Assembly (NCBI GenBank): GCA_963790875.1
Contig: CAWBQT010000016.1
Location: 434,001 to 498,000 of the forward strand
Length of the DNA: 64,000 nt
Reading direction: 5' to 3'
Origin: AP-15 sp963790875
GTDB lineage: Bacteria; Pseudomonadota; Alphaproteobacteria; ATCC43930; CGMCC-115725
Part shown: in pieces, positions 51,398 through 61,192 of the stretch
How the letters are laid out: the number at the start of each line of letters is the position of its first letter
Position numbering within the stretch: the first letter of the stretch is position 1
Translations under genes and position numbers: made by a program
The notes under the pieces: generated by a model
The model's input: the letters and a program-made list of their open reading frames with translations, nothing else
Told to the model about the DNA's origin: nothing
Databases searched by the model: none

Positions 51398-54163
51398 ATG
51401 TCGGACGCGCCAACGATCGAGACCGAGACCGAAGACAAGGATCGGCCGCTGCGCGAGGATATCCGCCTATTGGGCCGGATCCTCGGCGACACGGTGCGCG
51501 AGCAGAGCGGTACGCAAATTTTCGACACGGTCGAATCGATACGGCAGAACTCGGTCCGCTTCCGTCGGGACGAGGATGTCGCGGCGCGGCGCGCGCTGGA
51601 AGCGACGCTGAACGGCCTGCCGCCGTCGGAGGCGCTGCAGATCATCCGCGCTTTCGGCTTCTTCTCGCACCTCGCCAATATTGCCGAGGATCGGCACCAC
51701 ATGCGCCGGACGCATGCCCATGCCCTCGGCAATTCGGCGCCGCGCGAAGGCACGATGGCGCACGCGATCGACCGCGTGCTCGCGGCCGGCGTGCCGCCGG
51801 CGCGACTTCTCGGGTTCTTTGCCACTGCGATGGTCGTGCCGGTGCTGACCGCCCATCCGACCGAGGTCCGACGCAAAAGCACGATCGATCGCGAGATGGA
51901 GGTCGCCGACCTGTTGGCGGCGCGCAACCGGGGTTCGCCGAGCGCTGCCCTTGCCGCCAACGAGGCGGCGCTGCGGCGCGCGGTGCTGATCCTGTGGCAG
52001 ACGAACCTGCTGCGCAAGACGCGCCTGCGCGTCATCGACGAGGTGGCGAACGGCCTCTCCTATTACGACTACACGTTTCTCACGGAACTGCCGCGGTTTT
52101 ACGCCGACCTCGAAACCGAGCTCGCCCAACATCGGTTGGCGCCGGCCGACGGGTTGCCGTCTTTCCTGCGCATCGGCAGCTGGATCGGCGGCGACCGCGA
52201 CGGCAACCCGTTCGTGACCGAGGAGGCGCTGCGCGCGGCATTGCATGCGCAGAGCAGCCGTGTCCTTCGCTATTACCTCGACGAGCTTCATAGTCTGGGT
52301 GGCGAACTGTCGCTCGACAGCCGGCTCGTTGCGGTCTCCGATGCGCTCGCCGAACTCGCCGCGCGTTCACCGGATCGTTCGCCCAATCGCGCGGACGAGC
52401 CCTATCGGCGAGCGATCACCGGCATTTATGCGCGGCTGGCGGCAACAGCGCGGGTCCTCGATCATCTCGAGGCGCCGCAGCACGCGGTCGGCGACGCGCC
52501 GCCTTACGCGACCAGCGTGGAATTCCTCGCCGACCTCACGATCCTCGACCGGTCGCTCGCCAAGAACGGCTGTCGCATCCTGGCGGATGGGCGCCTCAAG
52601 CAGCTGCGCCGCGCCGTCGACATTTTCGGTTTTCATCTGGCCGCACTCGATCTGCGGCAGAATTCGGACGTGCACGAACGCACAGTCGGCGAAATGTTCG
52701 GCCTGGCCGAGCCGGGGCTGGACTATCTCGGCCTCGGCGAAGCGCAGCGGGTCCGCCTGCTGCTGGCGGAACTCGGCAGCGTGCGCCCGCTCGCCTCGAC
52801 GTTTCTCGCTTATTCGGAGGAGACGGCGAGCGAGTTGTCGATCCTGCGGGCGACGGCCGCAGCGCATCGCCGTTACGGCCCGGCGGCGGTACCGCATTAC
52901 GTAATTTCGAAGGCCACCGGTGTTTCCGATATCCTGGAGACCGCAATACTGCTGAAGGAAGTCGGCCTGTTACGGCCGCGCGACGGCGCGCTCGACGTCG
53001 ATATCGTGCCGCTGTTCGAAACGATCGAGGATTTGCGCAATTGCGGCGGCGTGATGGATGAACTCTTTCGCCTCGGCGAATACCGGCGCCTCCTGAACAG
53101 CCGCGGCCGAGTGCAGGAGGTGATGCTCGGCTATTCCGACAGCAACAAGGATGGCGGCTTCCTGACCTCCGGCTGGGAGCTGTACAAGGCCGAGGTTGCC
53201 CTCGTCGAGGTGTTCCGCCGGCACGGCATCGGGCTGCGCCTGTTCCACGGCCGCGGCGGCTCGGTCGGCCGCGGCGGCGGCCCCAGCTACCAGGCGATCC
53301 TCGCCCAGCCGGCGGGTGCCGTGCAGGGGGCGATCCGCATCACCGAGCAGGGCGAGGTCATCGCCAGCAAATATTCGAACCCCGAACTCGGCCGGCGCAA
53401 TCTCGAAACCCTGGCCGCGGCGACGCTCGAAGCCACGCTCCTGCAGCCGGAGCCGGCGGAGCCGCGCCCCGAATATCTGGCCGCGATGGAGTTCCTGTCG
53501 GACGCGGCCTATAGCGCTTACCGCAACCTCGTCTACGAAACCGAAGGCTTCGACCGTTTCTTTCGCGAGTCGACGGTGATCGGCGAAATCGGCAATCTCA
53601 ATATCGGCAGCCGCCCATCGTCGCGGAAGCCGTCGGCGGCGATCGAGGATCTGCGGGCGATCCCTTGGGTCTTCAGCTGGGCGCAGTGCCGGCTGATGCT
53701 GCCGGGTTGGTACGGTTTCGGCAGCGCCATCGAGGCCTGGCTGGCGGTTGCCGAGAGAGGCATGGCGACCTTGCAGGCGATGTACCGGGAATGGCCGTTT
53801 TTCCGCATGCTGCTGTCGAACATGGACATGGTGCTCGCCAAGAGCGACATCGCGATCGCCTCGCGCTATGCCGAACTCGTCTCCGACCCGGCGCTGCGCG
53901 AGCGGGTGTTCTCCCGGCTGCGGGCGGAATGGCAGGCCACGATCGATGCGTTATTCGCGATCATGAGCGAGGAGAGCCTGCTCGAAAGCAACCCGCTGTT
54001 GGCGCGCTCGATCCGCAACCGGTTTCCGTATCTCGATCCGCTCAACCACATGCAGATCGAATTGTTGCGGCGCTATCGCGCCGGCGACGCGGCAGAGGCG
54101 GTCGTCACCGGCATCCATCTGACGATCAACGGCATCGCCGCCGGCCTGCGCAACAGCGGGTAG
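51398..54163 (+). CDS. ppc: Phosphoenolpyruvate carboxylase
   Basis: The 921-residue enzyme carboxylates phosphoenolpyruvate to oxaloacetate. All hallmarks are present: LTAHPTEVRRKS (catalytic His), GSWIGGDRDGNPFVT, LDLRQNSDVHERT, GYSDSNKDGGFLTSGWELYK, FHGRGGSVGRGGGPSY (Ser instead of the usual Thr), RITEQGEVIASKYSNPELG and a C-terminal LRNSG. The length is close to the family norm of 880-950. An anaplerotic role in the cytoplasm is expected. Confidence 0.97.
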   Translation: MSDAPTIETETEDKDRPLREDIRLLGRILGDTVREQSGTQIFDTVESIRQNSVRFRRDEDVAARRALEATLNGLPPSEALQIIRAFGFFSHLANIAEDRHHMRRTHAHALGNSAPREGTMAHAIDRVLAAGVPPARLLGFFATAMVVPVLTAHPTEVRRKSTIDREMEVADLLAARNRGSPSAALAANEAALRRAVLILWQTNLLRKTRLRVIDEVANGLSYYDYTFLTELPRFYADLETELAQHRLAPADGLPSFLRIGSWIGGDRDGNPFVTEEALRAALHAQSSRVLRYYLDELHSLGGELSLDSRLVAVSDALAELAARSPDRSPNRADEPYRRAITGIYARLAATARVLDHLEAPQHAVGDAPPYATSVEFLADLTILDRSLAKNGCRILADGRLKQLRRAVDIFGFHLAALDLRQNSDVHERTVGEMFGLAEPGLDYLGLGEAQRVRLLLAELGSVRPLASTFLAYSEETASELSILRATAAAHRRYGPAAVPHYVISKATGVSDILETAILLKEVGLLRPRDGALDVDIVPLFETIEDLRNCGGVMDELFRLGEYRRLLNSRGRVQEVMLGYSDSNKDGGFLTSGWELYKAEVALVEVFRRHGIGLRLFHGRGGSVGRGGGPSYQAILAQPAGAVQGAIRITEQGEVIASKYSNPELGRRNLETLAAATLEATLLQPEPAEPRPEYLAAMEFLSDAAYSAYRNLVYETEGFDRFFRESTVIGEIGNLNIGSRPSSRKPSAAIEDLRAIPWVFSWAQCRLMLPGWYGFGSAIEAWLAVAERGMATLQAMYREWPFFRMLLSNMDMVLAKSDIAIASRYAELVSDPALRERVFSRLRAEWQATIDALFAIMSEESLLESNPLLARSIRNRFPYLDPLNHMQIELLRRYRAGDAAEAVVTGIHLTINGIAAGLRNSG

Positions 54164-54290
54164 CGCCTCGTTCCGCGAGCGGGGAGGGAAGGGTGGGGGC
54201 GGGGTGAGGCATCGGCGCCCCGGGACCTGTGAATACAGTAGGCAAAGGCGTTCAGAATTTTTGGTATTGTGTTGAAAGGATAGATCATTT

Positions 54291-54313
54291 CCCTCCCCCG
54301 CGGGCGGGGAGGG
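54291..54313. repeat. Hairpin between the convergent ppc and molybdoenzyme genes
   Basis: CCCTCCCC (54291-54298) and GGGGAGGG (54306-54313) form an 8-bp stem 20 bp beyond the stop of the leftward molybdoenzyme gene. An AT-rich patch (54240-54290) lies on its left. It may end transcription from one or both sides; a related GC-rich repeat follows ppc at 54166-54215. Confidence 0.4.
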
Positions 54314-54332
54314 CGTCAATCCGGAGAAGGGC

Positions 54333-56678
54333 TCAGTTTGCTGCTGCGGCCACTCCCGCCGCGCGCAGGGCGCGCCACAGCTTCTCGGCCGTCGCCGGGG
54401 CCGAGACGGCGGGGGCGCCGGCCGCGGCGAGCGCGTCGTTGACCGCGTTCATCACCGCCGGGATGGCGCCCAATGTGCCGGCCTCGCCGACCCCTTTGAC
54501 GCCGAGCGGGTTCTTCGGGGTCGGGGTCGAATTGCCGGCGAGCACAAAATCGCAGAAATCGTCGGCGCGCGGCATGCAGTAATCCTGGAACGAGCCGGTC
54601 AAGAGCTGCCCCGTCTCGCTGTCGTAGACGAGATCCTCGAACAGCGCCTGGCCGATGCCTTGGACGATGCCGCCCTGGATCTGGCCTTCGCACAACAGCG
54701 GGTTGAGGACGCGACCGACATCGTCGACCGCCACATAACGGGTCAACGCGACCGCACCGGTCTCGGCATCGATCTCGACCTCGGCGAGATGGGCGCCGGA
54801 GGGGAAGGTCGACGGGTCGGCCGGCCCGAAATTCGCCCGCTCGGTAAAGCCGGTCTCGATGTCGTTCGGCAGATAGGACCAGTCGAAGGATTTGCGGGCG
54901 ACCTCGCCGATGCCGACCGACCGGTCGGTGCCGGCGATCGCGAAGCTGCCGCGTTCGAAGACGATGTCGTCGGCCGCGGCTTCCAGCATATGGGCGGCGA
55001 TCTTGCGCCCCTTCTCGATCAGCCGGTCGGCGGCGACGACGATGGCCGAGCCCGCCAGCTGGGCCGAACGCGAGCCGAAGGTGCCGATCCCCATCGTGAC
55101 GAGATCGCTGTCGCCGTAGCGGTAGCGGATCAGGTCGGCGTCGATGCCGAGCTTCTCCGACAAGACCTGCTTGAAGGTCGTGCCGTGCCCCTGGCCGTGA
55201 TCCATGCTGCCGGTCAAGAGGACGACGCCGCCGCCGGCGTCGAAACGGATTTCGGCATGCTCGTAGTCGCGGCCGCCGGTTGCCGCGACCGCCGTCGCCA
55301 CCCCGACGCCGAGAAGCTTGCCGTTCTGCCGTGCGGCGACACGGCGCTCGGCGACATGGTCATAGCCGGCAAGACTGAGGCAATCCTCGAGGTTCCGGCC
55401 AAAGTCGCCCGAATCGTAGGTCTGGCGAAAGCAGGTCGTGAACGGCATCGCGCTCGCCGCGATCGTGTTGCGGCGCCGCAGCTCGGCCGGTGCGATCCCC
55501 AGCTCGCGGGCCGCCGCGTCGATGATTGTTTCGGTCACATAGATCGGCTCGGGCCGGCCGCCGCCGCGGTAGGGTGCAATCGTCATCGTGTTGGTCAGCA
55601 CCGCCGTGACTTCGGCATGCACTGCCGGGATGCCGTAGGTATTGACGAGGCAGCCGAGCGCTACCGTCAGCGGTATCGTCGGCCGGTCGGTCGAATAATA
55701 GGCGCCGATCGCCGCGCGCCAGCGGGCGCGGAGCGCGAGAAACCGCCCGTCGGCGTCAAGCGCCAGTTCGGCGTCGACGACGCTGCCGCGGCCCTGCTCG
55801 TCGCTCGCCAGCCCCTCGCCGCGCTCGGCGGTCCACCGGACCGGCCGGCCGGCCACCTCGGAGGCCCACAAGGACAGCGCATATTCCGGATAGCAGCCGC
55901 CCTTCATGCCGAAGCCGCCGCCCATATTGTCGCAGACGACGCGGAACTGATGCTGCGGCCGCCTGAAAATGCGGTCGGCGAGCGCCGCCCGGATCTGGTG
56001 CACGCTCTGGATCGTGCAGCGGATCGTGTAGCGGTCCTCGCTGCGGTCGTAGTGGCCGAGACAGCCGCGCGGCTCCATCGAATTGGCCGTCACGCGGTTG
56101 ATCGCGATGCGCCGGCGAACGATATGGGCGGCCCGGGCGAAGGCCGCCTCGACGGCCGCCTTGTCGCCGGCCTGGTGAAAGAAAGCCTCGTTGCCGGGGT
56201 TTGCTTCCCACACCGCCGGGGCATCGGCGGCCAATGCCGCCTCGGCGGTGATGACCGCGGGGAGCGGCCGATAATCGACGATGATCCGCTCGGCGGCATC
56301 CTTCGCCGCGTGGAAAGTCTCGGCGACGACGAAAGCGACCGGGTCGCCGACATAGCGGACGCGCTCCACGGCGAGCAGCGGCTGCGGACAGACAAAGGCC
56401 GGTCTGCCGTCGCGCCGGCGGCGCGGTACGGCCGGGGTGAGGGTGCCGAGACCGCGCCGGCGCAGGTCCTCGCCGGTCAGCACGCAGAGGACACCCGGCG
56501 CTACCAATGCCGGATGCACATCGATCGCGGCGATGCGCGCATGGGCATAGGGCGAGCGCAAGACATAGCCGCGCGCTTCATTCGGCTCGCGGACGTCGTC
56601 GACATAGCGGCCGCGCCCCGTCAAGAGGCGCGGGTCCTCCTCGCGCCGTACCGGCTGTCCGATCGCCTGTACCCCCAT
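54333..56678 (-). CDS. Molybdopterin-binding large subunit, xanthine-dehydrogenase/CoxL form II type
   Basis: The 781-residue protein starts IGQPVRREEDPRLLTGRGRY, typical of CoxL-like large subunits, and has DNMGGGFGMKGG (Mo cofactor contact), the active-site loop PYRGGGRPEPIYVTE, GSMDHGQGHGTTFKQVLSEK, and near the end GVKGVGEAGTLGAIPA with the catalytic Glu. The loop resembles form II (AYRGAGR) and not the Cys-bearing form I of true CO dehydrogenases. The substrate is therefore probably an aldehyde or N-heterocycle. The small Fe-S and FAD subunits are absent on both sides, which is unusual. ATG 56678 has GGAGAG upstream. Confidence 0.87.
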   Translation of the reverse strand: MGVQAIGQPVRREEDPRLLTGRGRYVDDVREPNEARGYVLRSPYAHARIAAIDVHPALVAPGVLCVLTGEDLRRRGLGTLTPAVPRRRRDGRPAFVCPQPLLAVERVRYVGDPVAFVVAETFHAAKDAAERIIVDYRPLPAVITAEAALAADAPAVWEANPGNEAFFHQAGDKAAVEAAFARAAHIVRRRIAINRVTANSMEPRGCLGHYDRSEDRYTIRCTIQSVHQIRAALADRIFRRPQHQFRVVCDNMGGGFGMKGGCYPEYALSLWASEVAGRPVRWTAERGEGLASDEQGRGSVVDAELALDADGRFLALRARWRAAIGAYYSTDRPTIPLTVALGCLVNTYGIPAVHAEVTAVLTNTMTIAPYRGGGRPEPIYVTETIIDAAARELGIAPAELRRRNTIAASAMPFTTCFRQTYDSGDFGRNLEDCLSLAGYDHVAERRVAARQNGKLLGVGVATAVAATGGRDYEHAEIRFDAGGGVVLLTGSMDHGQGHGTTFKQVLSEKLGIDADLIRYRYGDSDLVTMGIGTFGSRSAQLAGSAIVVAADRLIEKGRKIAAHMLEAAADDIVFERGSFAIAGTDRSVGIGEVARKSFDWSYLPNDIETGFTERANFGPADPSTFPSGAHLAEVEIDAETGAVALTRYVAVDDVGRVLNPLLCEGQIQGGIVQGIGQALFEDLVYDSETGQLLTGSFQDYCMPRADDFCDFVLAGNSTPTPKNPLGVKGVGEAGTLGAIPAVMNAVNDALAAAGAPAVSAPATAEKLWRALRAAGVAAAAN

Positions 56679-56870
56679 CTCTCCGGTCTCCCTGCCTTTG
56701 CCTCGGCCATCCCTATACCACCGGGGCCGGAGCAAGACTGCTTGTAACTCCCTCGCCCGCTTGCCGGGCGAGAGAGTATAAAACATAATTACAATGGGAA
56801 TTTAATTTATTTGACAGTATCAAATGCGTATTCCTATTTAAACCACAGCTTCATGCGGATCGAGAGCGAT

Positions 56871-58595
56871 ATGGGCGAGATCGAACAGATTTCCAAACCC
56901 GAGGCGATCAAGCAGCAGAGCCGCCAACTGCGCGGCCATCTCGCGCGCGACCTGGCAGACACCGCCCGGCCCTTCGACAAAGAGGGCTACGCGCTGCTCA
57001 AGTTTCATGGCGTCTACCAAGGCTATGACCGCGACAGCGCCACCGCCCGCAAGCAGCGCGGCGACGACAAGCTGTGGCAGTTCATGGTCCGCGTTCGCAT
57101 CCCGGGCGGCAGGCTCACGGCCGACCAGTATCTCGCGCTCGACGACATCGCCGACCGCTGGGCGAACGGCTCGCTGCGCATCACGACGCGGCAGAGCATC
57201 CAGTTTCACGGTGTCGTCAAACCCGGCCTGAAGACGGCGATCGCCGAGATCGACGAGGCGCTGTTGACGACCTTGGCGGCTTGCGGCGATGTCGTGCGCA
57301 CCGTGACGACCGTGCCGGCACCGATCCTCGATGCCGTGCATGATCGGCTCGTGGACGATGCCCGCCGGATCTCGGCCTTCATGCTGCCGCGGACCGGCGC
57401 CTATCACGAGATCTGGCTGGATGGCGAGAAATGGCGGGGCGAACGGTGGCGCAACGAGGAGGGCGGCGCCGAGGAGCCCGATCCGCTTTACGGCGAGCGC
57501 TATCTGCCGCGCAAATTCAAGATCGGCCTCGCGGTGCCGGACGATAACACGATCGACGTCTTGACCAACGACCTGGCGATTGTTGCCCTTTGGCGTGACA
57601 GGCGGCTCTGCGGTTACAATTTTCTGCTCGGCGGCGGGCACGGCATGACCCACAACATGCCGCAGACCTATCCGCGGCTCGCTACGCCGGTCGCCTTTGT
57701 CGAACCGGAAGATCTTGTCGAGGCGGCGGCGGCGGTCGTGCGGCTGCATCGCGACCATGGCGACCGCGGCAACCGGCGTCACGCCCGCCTCAAATACGTG
57801 ATCGCCGAGCGCGGCGAGGCATGGGCCCGCGACAGGCTGTCGGAATATCTCGGGAAGCATCTCGAGCCGTGCCGCGAGACGCCGGATTTCGCCGTGCCGG
57901 ACCACCTCGGCTGGCACGAGCAGGGCAACGGGTTCCTCTATCTCGGCGTCCCGATCGCAAGCGGCCGCATCGTCGACGACGCCCGATCGCAGCCGCGGAG
58001 CGCGCTGCGCGACATCGTCCGGCAATTTCGCTGCGATCCGATCCTGATGCCGAGCCAGGACCTCATTCTTTCCGGGGTTCGCCCGGCGGATCGCGCCGCG
58101 GTCGAAGCGGTGTTGCGCCGTCACGGCGTGCGGCTCGCCGCAGAGATGAAGCCGGTCGAGCGCTGGGCGCTTGCCTGCCCGGCGCTGCCGACCTGCGGCC
58201 TGGCGCTGACCGAAGCCGAGCGTGTGCGCGACGAGATCGTCGCGGGGATCGAAGCGCGGCTCGCCGATCACGGGCTCGCCGATGAACGGCTCAGCATCCG
58301 CATCACCGGCTGCCCGAACGGCTGCGCCCGGCCCTATACCGGCGATATCGGCATCGTCGGGCGGATGCCCGGGTTTTACACGCTGTTCGTCGGCGGCGAC
58401 TTCGCCGGGACGCGGCTCAACGAGGCGCTTGCCGACAAGGTGGCGTTGCGCGACATCGCGCGCGTGCTGGATCCGCTGTTCGCGCTGTTCGCCGCCGAGC
58501 GCGCCATTGGGGAGGGTTTCGGCGATTTCTGTCATCGCGCCGGGATGCCGGCATTGACGCAGGCGCTCGCAGGCAACCGCAAGGGTGCTGCCTGA
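56871..58595 (+). CDS. cysI: Sulfite reductase hemoprotein (nitrite/sulfite reductase family)
   Basis: The protein of about 574 residues carries six-electron reduction of sulfite to sulfide using siroheme and a [4Fe-4S] cluster. It has both ferredoxin-like half-domains and both Fe4S4 half-repeats. The siroheme/cluster cysteines are in CPALPTCGLAL and GCPNGCARPYTGDIGIVG. Other conserved stretches are DGYALLKFHG-like EGYALLKFHGVYQGYDRD, LRITTRQSIQFHGVVK and NFLLGGGHGMTHNMP. A nitrite reductase assignment cannot be excluded, but the sequence and the adjacent siroheme gene favour assimilatory sulfite reductase. ATG 56853 is an alternative start. Confidence 0.9.
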   Translation: MGEIEQISKPEAIKQQSRQLRGHLARDLADTARPFDKEGYALLKFHGVYQGYDRDSATARKQRGDDKLWQFMVRVRIPGGRLTADQYLALDDIADRWANGSLRITTRQSIQFHGVVKPGLKTAIAEIDEALLTTLAACGDVVRTVTTVPAPILDAVHDRLVDDARRISAFMLPRTGAYHEIWLDGEKWRGERWRNEEGGAEEPDPLYGERYLPRKFKIGLAVPDDNTIDVLTNDLAIVALWRDRRLCGYNFLLGGGHGMTHNMPQTYPRLATPVAFVEPEDLVEAAAAVVRLHRDHGDRGNRRHARLKYVIAERGEAWARDRLSEYLGKHLEPCRETPDFAVPDHLGWHEQGNGFLYLGVPIASGRIVDDARSQPRSALRDIVRQFRCDPILMPSQDLILSGVRPADRAAVEAVLRRHGVRLAAEMKPVERWALACPALPTCGLALTEAERVRDEIVAGIEARLADHGLADERLSIRITGCPNGCARPYTGDIGIVGRMPGFYTLFVGGDFAGTRLNEALADKVALRDIARVLDPLFALFAAERAIGEGFGDFCHRAGMPALTQALAGNRKGAA

Positions 58596-59215
58596 TGCTG
58601 CCGATCTCGGTCGATCTCGCCCGCATCGACGCGATCCTGGTCGGCAGCGGCGCCGCCGCACGCCGACGCCTCGCCTTGCTCGACGAAGCCGGCGCCGCGG
58701 CGCTCGCCGTCTATGCGCCCGAGGCCTGTTCCGCGCTTGCCGAGAAAGCGGGCGCCCGGTTGCGGCGACGATGGCCGCGGCGCGCCGAGATCGGGCGGGC
58801 CCGGCTCGTCTTTCTCGCCGGCGTTCCCGATCCGCCGGCGGCGGCGATCGTCGCCGCGGCGCGGCGCAGCGGGGCCCTCGTCAACGTCGAGGACGACGGG
58901 CGGCGCAGCGACTTTCATTCGGCCTCGGTATTGCGGCGCGGCGATCTGACCGTGGCCGTTTCGACGAATGGCAAGAGCCCCGGCCTTGCGGCACTGATGC
59001 GCCGCCTGCTCGAACGCCTGATCGGGCCCGAATGGGAAGGGCAGACCGGCGAGATCGCGGCGTTGCGCCGAACCTGGCGTTCGGCCGGCGCCGATGAGGC
59101 GGCGGTCGGCCGCTGGACCAAGGCATGGGCCGCGCGGCGCTGTTGGCCCCAGGGCACCCCGTGTTTCGGTCCACCGGCCGACCCTTCCCTTGCGCGGCCT
59201 CGCCCGATACCTTGA
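58595..59215 (+). CDS. Precorrin-2 dehydrogenase / sirohydrochlorin ferrochelatase (CysG N-terminal type)
   Basis: The 206-residue protein matches the CysG-B/Met8 half of siroheme synthase. It has a Rossmann NAD-binding start AILVGSGAAARRRLALLDEA, then ALVNVEDDGRRSDFHSASVL and GDLTVAVSTNGKSPGLAALM with the dual-function Asp region (VEDD). It makes siroheme, the cofactor of the sulfite reductase encoded immediately upstream. Its ATG overlaps the cysI stop (TGATG), so the pair is co-translated. The uroporphyrinogen methyltransferase part of a full CysG is not here and must be elsewhere. Confidence 0.87.
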   Translation: MLPISVDLARIDAILVGSGAAARRRLALLDEAGAAALAVYAPEACSALAEKAGARLRRRWPRRAEIGRARLVFLAGVPDPPAAAIVAAARRSGALVNVEDDGRRSDFHSASVLRRGDLTVAVSTNGKSPGLAALMRRLLERLIGPEWEGQTGEIAALRRTWRSAGADEAAVGRWTKAWAARRCWPQGTPCFGPPADPSLARPRPIP

Positions 59216-59248
59216 GCGCCGCTCTGTCGCTCGCGGGGAGGTGAGGTA

Positions 59249-60109
59249 ATGACGGTTGTCGCGATCATCGCACAAGGGATGATGGGGGCCGGGGTCGGCC
59301 GCCGATTGCACGAAAGCGGCGCCGAGGTGCGCACACTGTTGACCGGACGCAGTGCCGGCAGCGCCAAGCGCGCCGAGGCCGCGGGCATGCTGCCGGCGGT
59401 CGACGAGCAGGCATTGCTGGCCGGCGCCGACTTCTTTCTGTCGATCCTGCCGCCGGGCGAGGCCGAGCCGCTCGCCCGGCAGCTGACGCCGACCCTGAAA
59501 ACGCTCGACGACAAGCCGGTCTATGTCGATTGCAACGCGGTCAGCCCGCAGACCGCGTTGCGAATTGAGGCGATCGTCAGCCCGACCGGGGCCAATTTCG
59601 TCGATGCCGGCATCATCGGCGGTCCGCCACGGCCGGGCTACAGCCCGACGATCTACGCTTCGGGAGCGATGGCCCGGCAGACGGCCGTGCTGCGCGATTG
59701 GGGCGTCGATTGGCGCGTCATCGACGGCCCGATCGGCGCCGCCTCGGGCCTCAAGATGTCCTATGCCGGGATCACCAAGGGTACGACCGCGATCGCCTCG
59801 GCAATGCTGTTGGGTGCGGCGCGTTTCGGCTGCGGCGAAGCCCTGATTGCCGAGCTTTCGGAAAGCCAGCCCGAAATGCTCGACCGGTTTCGCCAGGGCA
59901 TTCCGCGAATGTACGACAAGGCCTATCGCTGGGTTGCCGAGATGGAAGAGATCTCGGCCTTTCTCGAGGCGAACCCGCCATCGCGCGACATCTACGCGGC
60001 AATCGCACGGCTCTACAGCCATCTGGCGGCGGCCGAGGCCGAAGCGGAGCGCGGCGCCGAAAACGCGGTGCGCATTCTCGACCGCGTCCTCGGCACGACG
60101 CCGCGCTGA
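59249..60109 (+). CDS. 6-phosphogluconate-dehydrogenase-like NAD(P)-dependent oxidoreductase
   Basis: The 286-residue protein has an N-terminal NAD(P) domain (VVAIIAQGMMGAGVGRRLHE), then ADFFLSILPPGEAEPLARQL and the beta-hydroxyacid dehydrogenase-like region VDAGIIGGPPRPGYSPTIYA, with the catalytic Lys in GLKMSYAGITKGTTAIAS. The C-terminal helical domain is of the DUF1932 type. Substrates of this group are mostly unknown. It lies between the siroheme gene and hemC on the same strand and may belong to that transcription unit. Confidence 0.83.
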   Translation: MTVVAIIAQGMMGAGVGRRLHESGAEVRTLLTGRSAGSAKRAEAAGMLPAVDEQALLAGADFFLSILPPGEAEPLARQLTPTLKTLDDKPVYVDCNAVSPQTALRIEAIVSPTGANFVDAGIIGGPPRPGYSPTIYASGAMARQTAVLRDWGVDWRVIDGPIGAASGLKMSYAGITKGTTAIASAMLLGAARFGCGEALIAELSESQPEMLDRFRQGIPRMYDKAYRWVAEMEEISAFLEANPPSRDIYAAIARLYSHLAAAEAEAERGAENAVRILDRVLGTTPR

Positions 60110-60145
60110 CCGGCAAGCCGGCGACCGCTGGCCCCGCGCCGGTCG

Positions 60146-61078
60146 ATGACCAGGCCATCACCCTTGCGCATCGCGACGCGCGGCAGCCCGATGGCGTTGC
60201 GCCAGGCGGCGCTGGTGCGCGACCGGCTCGTGGCATTCCATCCCGAGCTCGCGTCGGAAGGTGCCGTCGAGATCGTCGCGATCCGCACGACCGGCGACTG
60301 GGTGCAGGACCGCCGCCTCGCCGAGATCGGCGGCAAGGGCCTGTTCACAAAGGAGATCGAAGAGGTGCTCCGCGACGGGTGGGCCGATCTCGCCGTGCAT
60401 TCGCTGAAGGACATGGAGACCTGGCTGCCGGAGGGTCTCGCAATCGCCTGCGTCTTGCCGCGCGACGACCCGCGCGACGCATTGGTGGCGGGTCGATCGG
60501 TGCGGCTCGCCGAATTGCCGCCGGGTGCCTTGATCGGCACTGCCTCGTTGCGGCGCCAGGCGCAATTGCTGCGGTATCGCCCCGATCTCGCGGTCGGGCC
60601 GATCCGCGGCAATGTTGGCACCCGTCTGCGCAAACTCGCGGACGGCGAGTTCGACGCGATCGTGCTGGCACTCGCCGGTATCGAGCGGCTCGGCGAGGCG
60701 CGGCTCGCGACCGAGATCCTGCCGTATGAGGTCATGCTCCCGGCAGTCGGTCAGGGCGCGCTCGCGGTCGAATGCCGCGCCGCGGACGCGGCGGTCCGGC
60801 AGCTTCTGGAGCCGCTGCACGACCCCGGTACCGCCGCCTGCGTCGGTGCCGAGCGCGCCATGCTCGCCGCACTCGACGGTTCCTGCCGCACGCCGATTGC
60901 CGGCCTTGCGACGCTCGACGGCGACCGGCTGACCCTCGACGCGCTGTTGCTGAAGCCGGACGGCAGCGGCGCGATCGGTCGTCGGAACACCGGCGCCCTC
61001 GGCGATGCCGAAATGATCGGCGCCGAGACCGGCAAGGAGTTGCGCCGCCGGGCGGGGGCCGATTACGGCTTCGCGTAG
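60146..61078 (+). CDS. hemC: Hydroxymethylbilane synthase (porphobilinogen deaminase)
   Basis: The 310-residue enzyme joins four porphobilinogens into hydroxymethylbilane, the precursor of heme and siroheme. It shows LRIATRGSPMALRQAALVRD, GGKGLFTKEIEEVLRDGWAD, AVHSLKDMETWLPEGLAIAC, RRQAQLLRYRPDLAV, RGNVGTRLRKL and, in domain 3, LDGSCRTPIAG with the Cys that carries the dipyrromethane cofactor. Length and motifs are complete. The context with sulfite reductase and siroheme synthase links tetrapyrrole supply to sulfur assimilation. Confidence 0.96.
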   Translation: MTRPSPLRIATRGSPMALRQAALVRDRLVAFHPELASEGAVEIVAIRTTGDWVQDRRLAEIGGKGLFTKEIEEVLRDGWADLAVHSLKDMETWLPEGLAIACVLPRDDPRDALVAGRSVRLAELPPGALIGTASLRRQAQLLRYRPDLAVGPIRGNVGTRLRKLADGEFDAIVLALAGIERLGEARLATEILPYEVMLPAVGQGALAVECRAADAAVRQLLEPLHDPGTAACVGAERAMLAALDGSCRTPIAGLATLDGDRLTLDALLLKPDGSGAIGRRNTGALGDAEMIGAETGKELRRRAGADYGFA

Positions 61079-61192
61079 CCGACCGGACCGCAATGTGAAC
61101 AGAGCGCGAAACCTGGGCGGCGGGCGCGACTGGGGAGACCGGGATCTCTTGGCGACGCTTGCCGATCGCCCACGCGGGAAAGACTGACGCCG

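Noticed and set aside
54333..56678. Aerobic CO dehydrogenase (form I CoxL)
   Set aside because: The active-site loop is PYRGGGR, not the Cys-containing form I motif, and no CoxS or CoxM is adjacent.
54660..56747. A 695-codon plus-strand open frame
   Set aside because: It is antisense to the molybdopterin large subunit, which has convincing family motifs.
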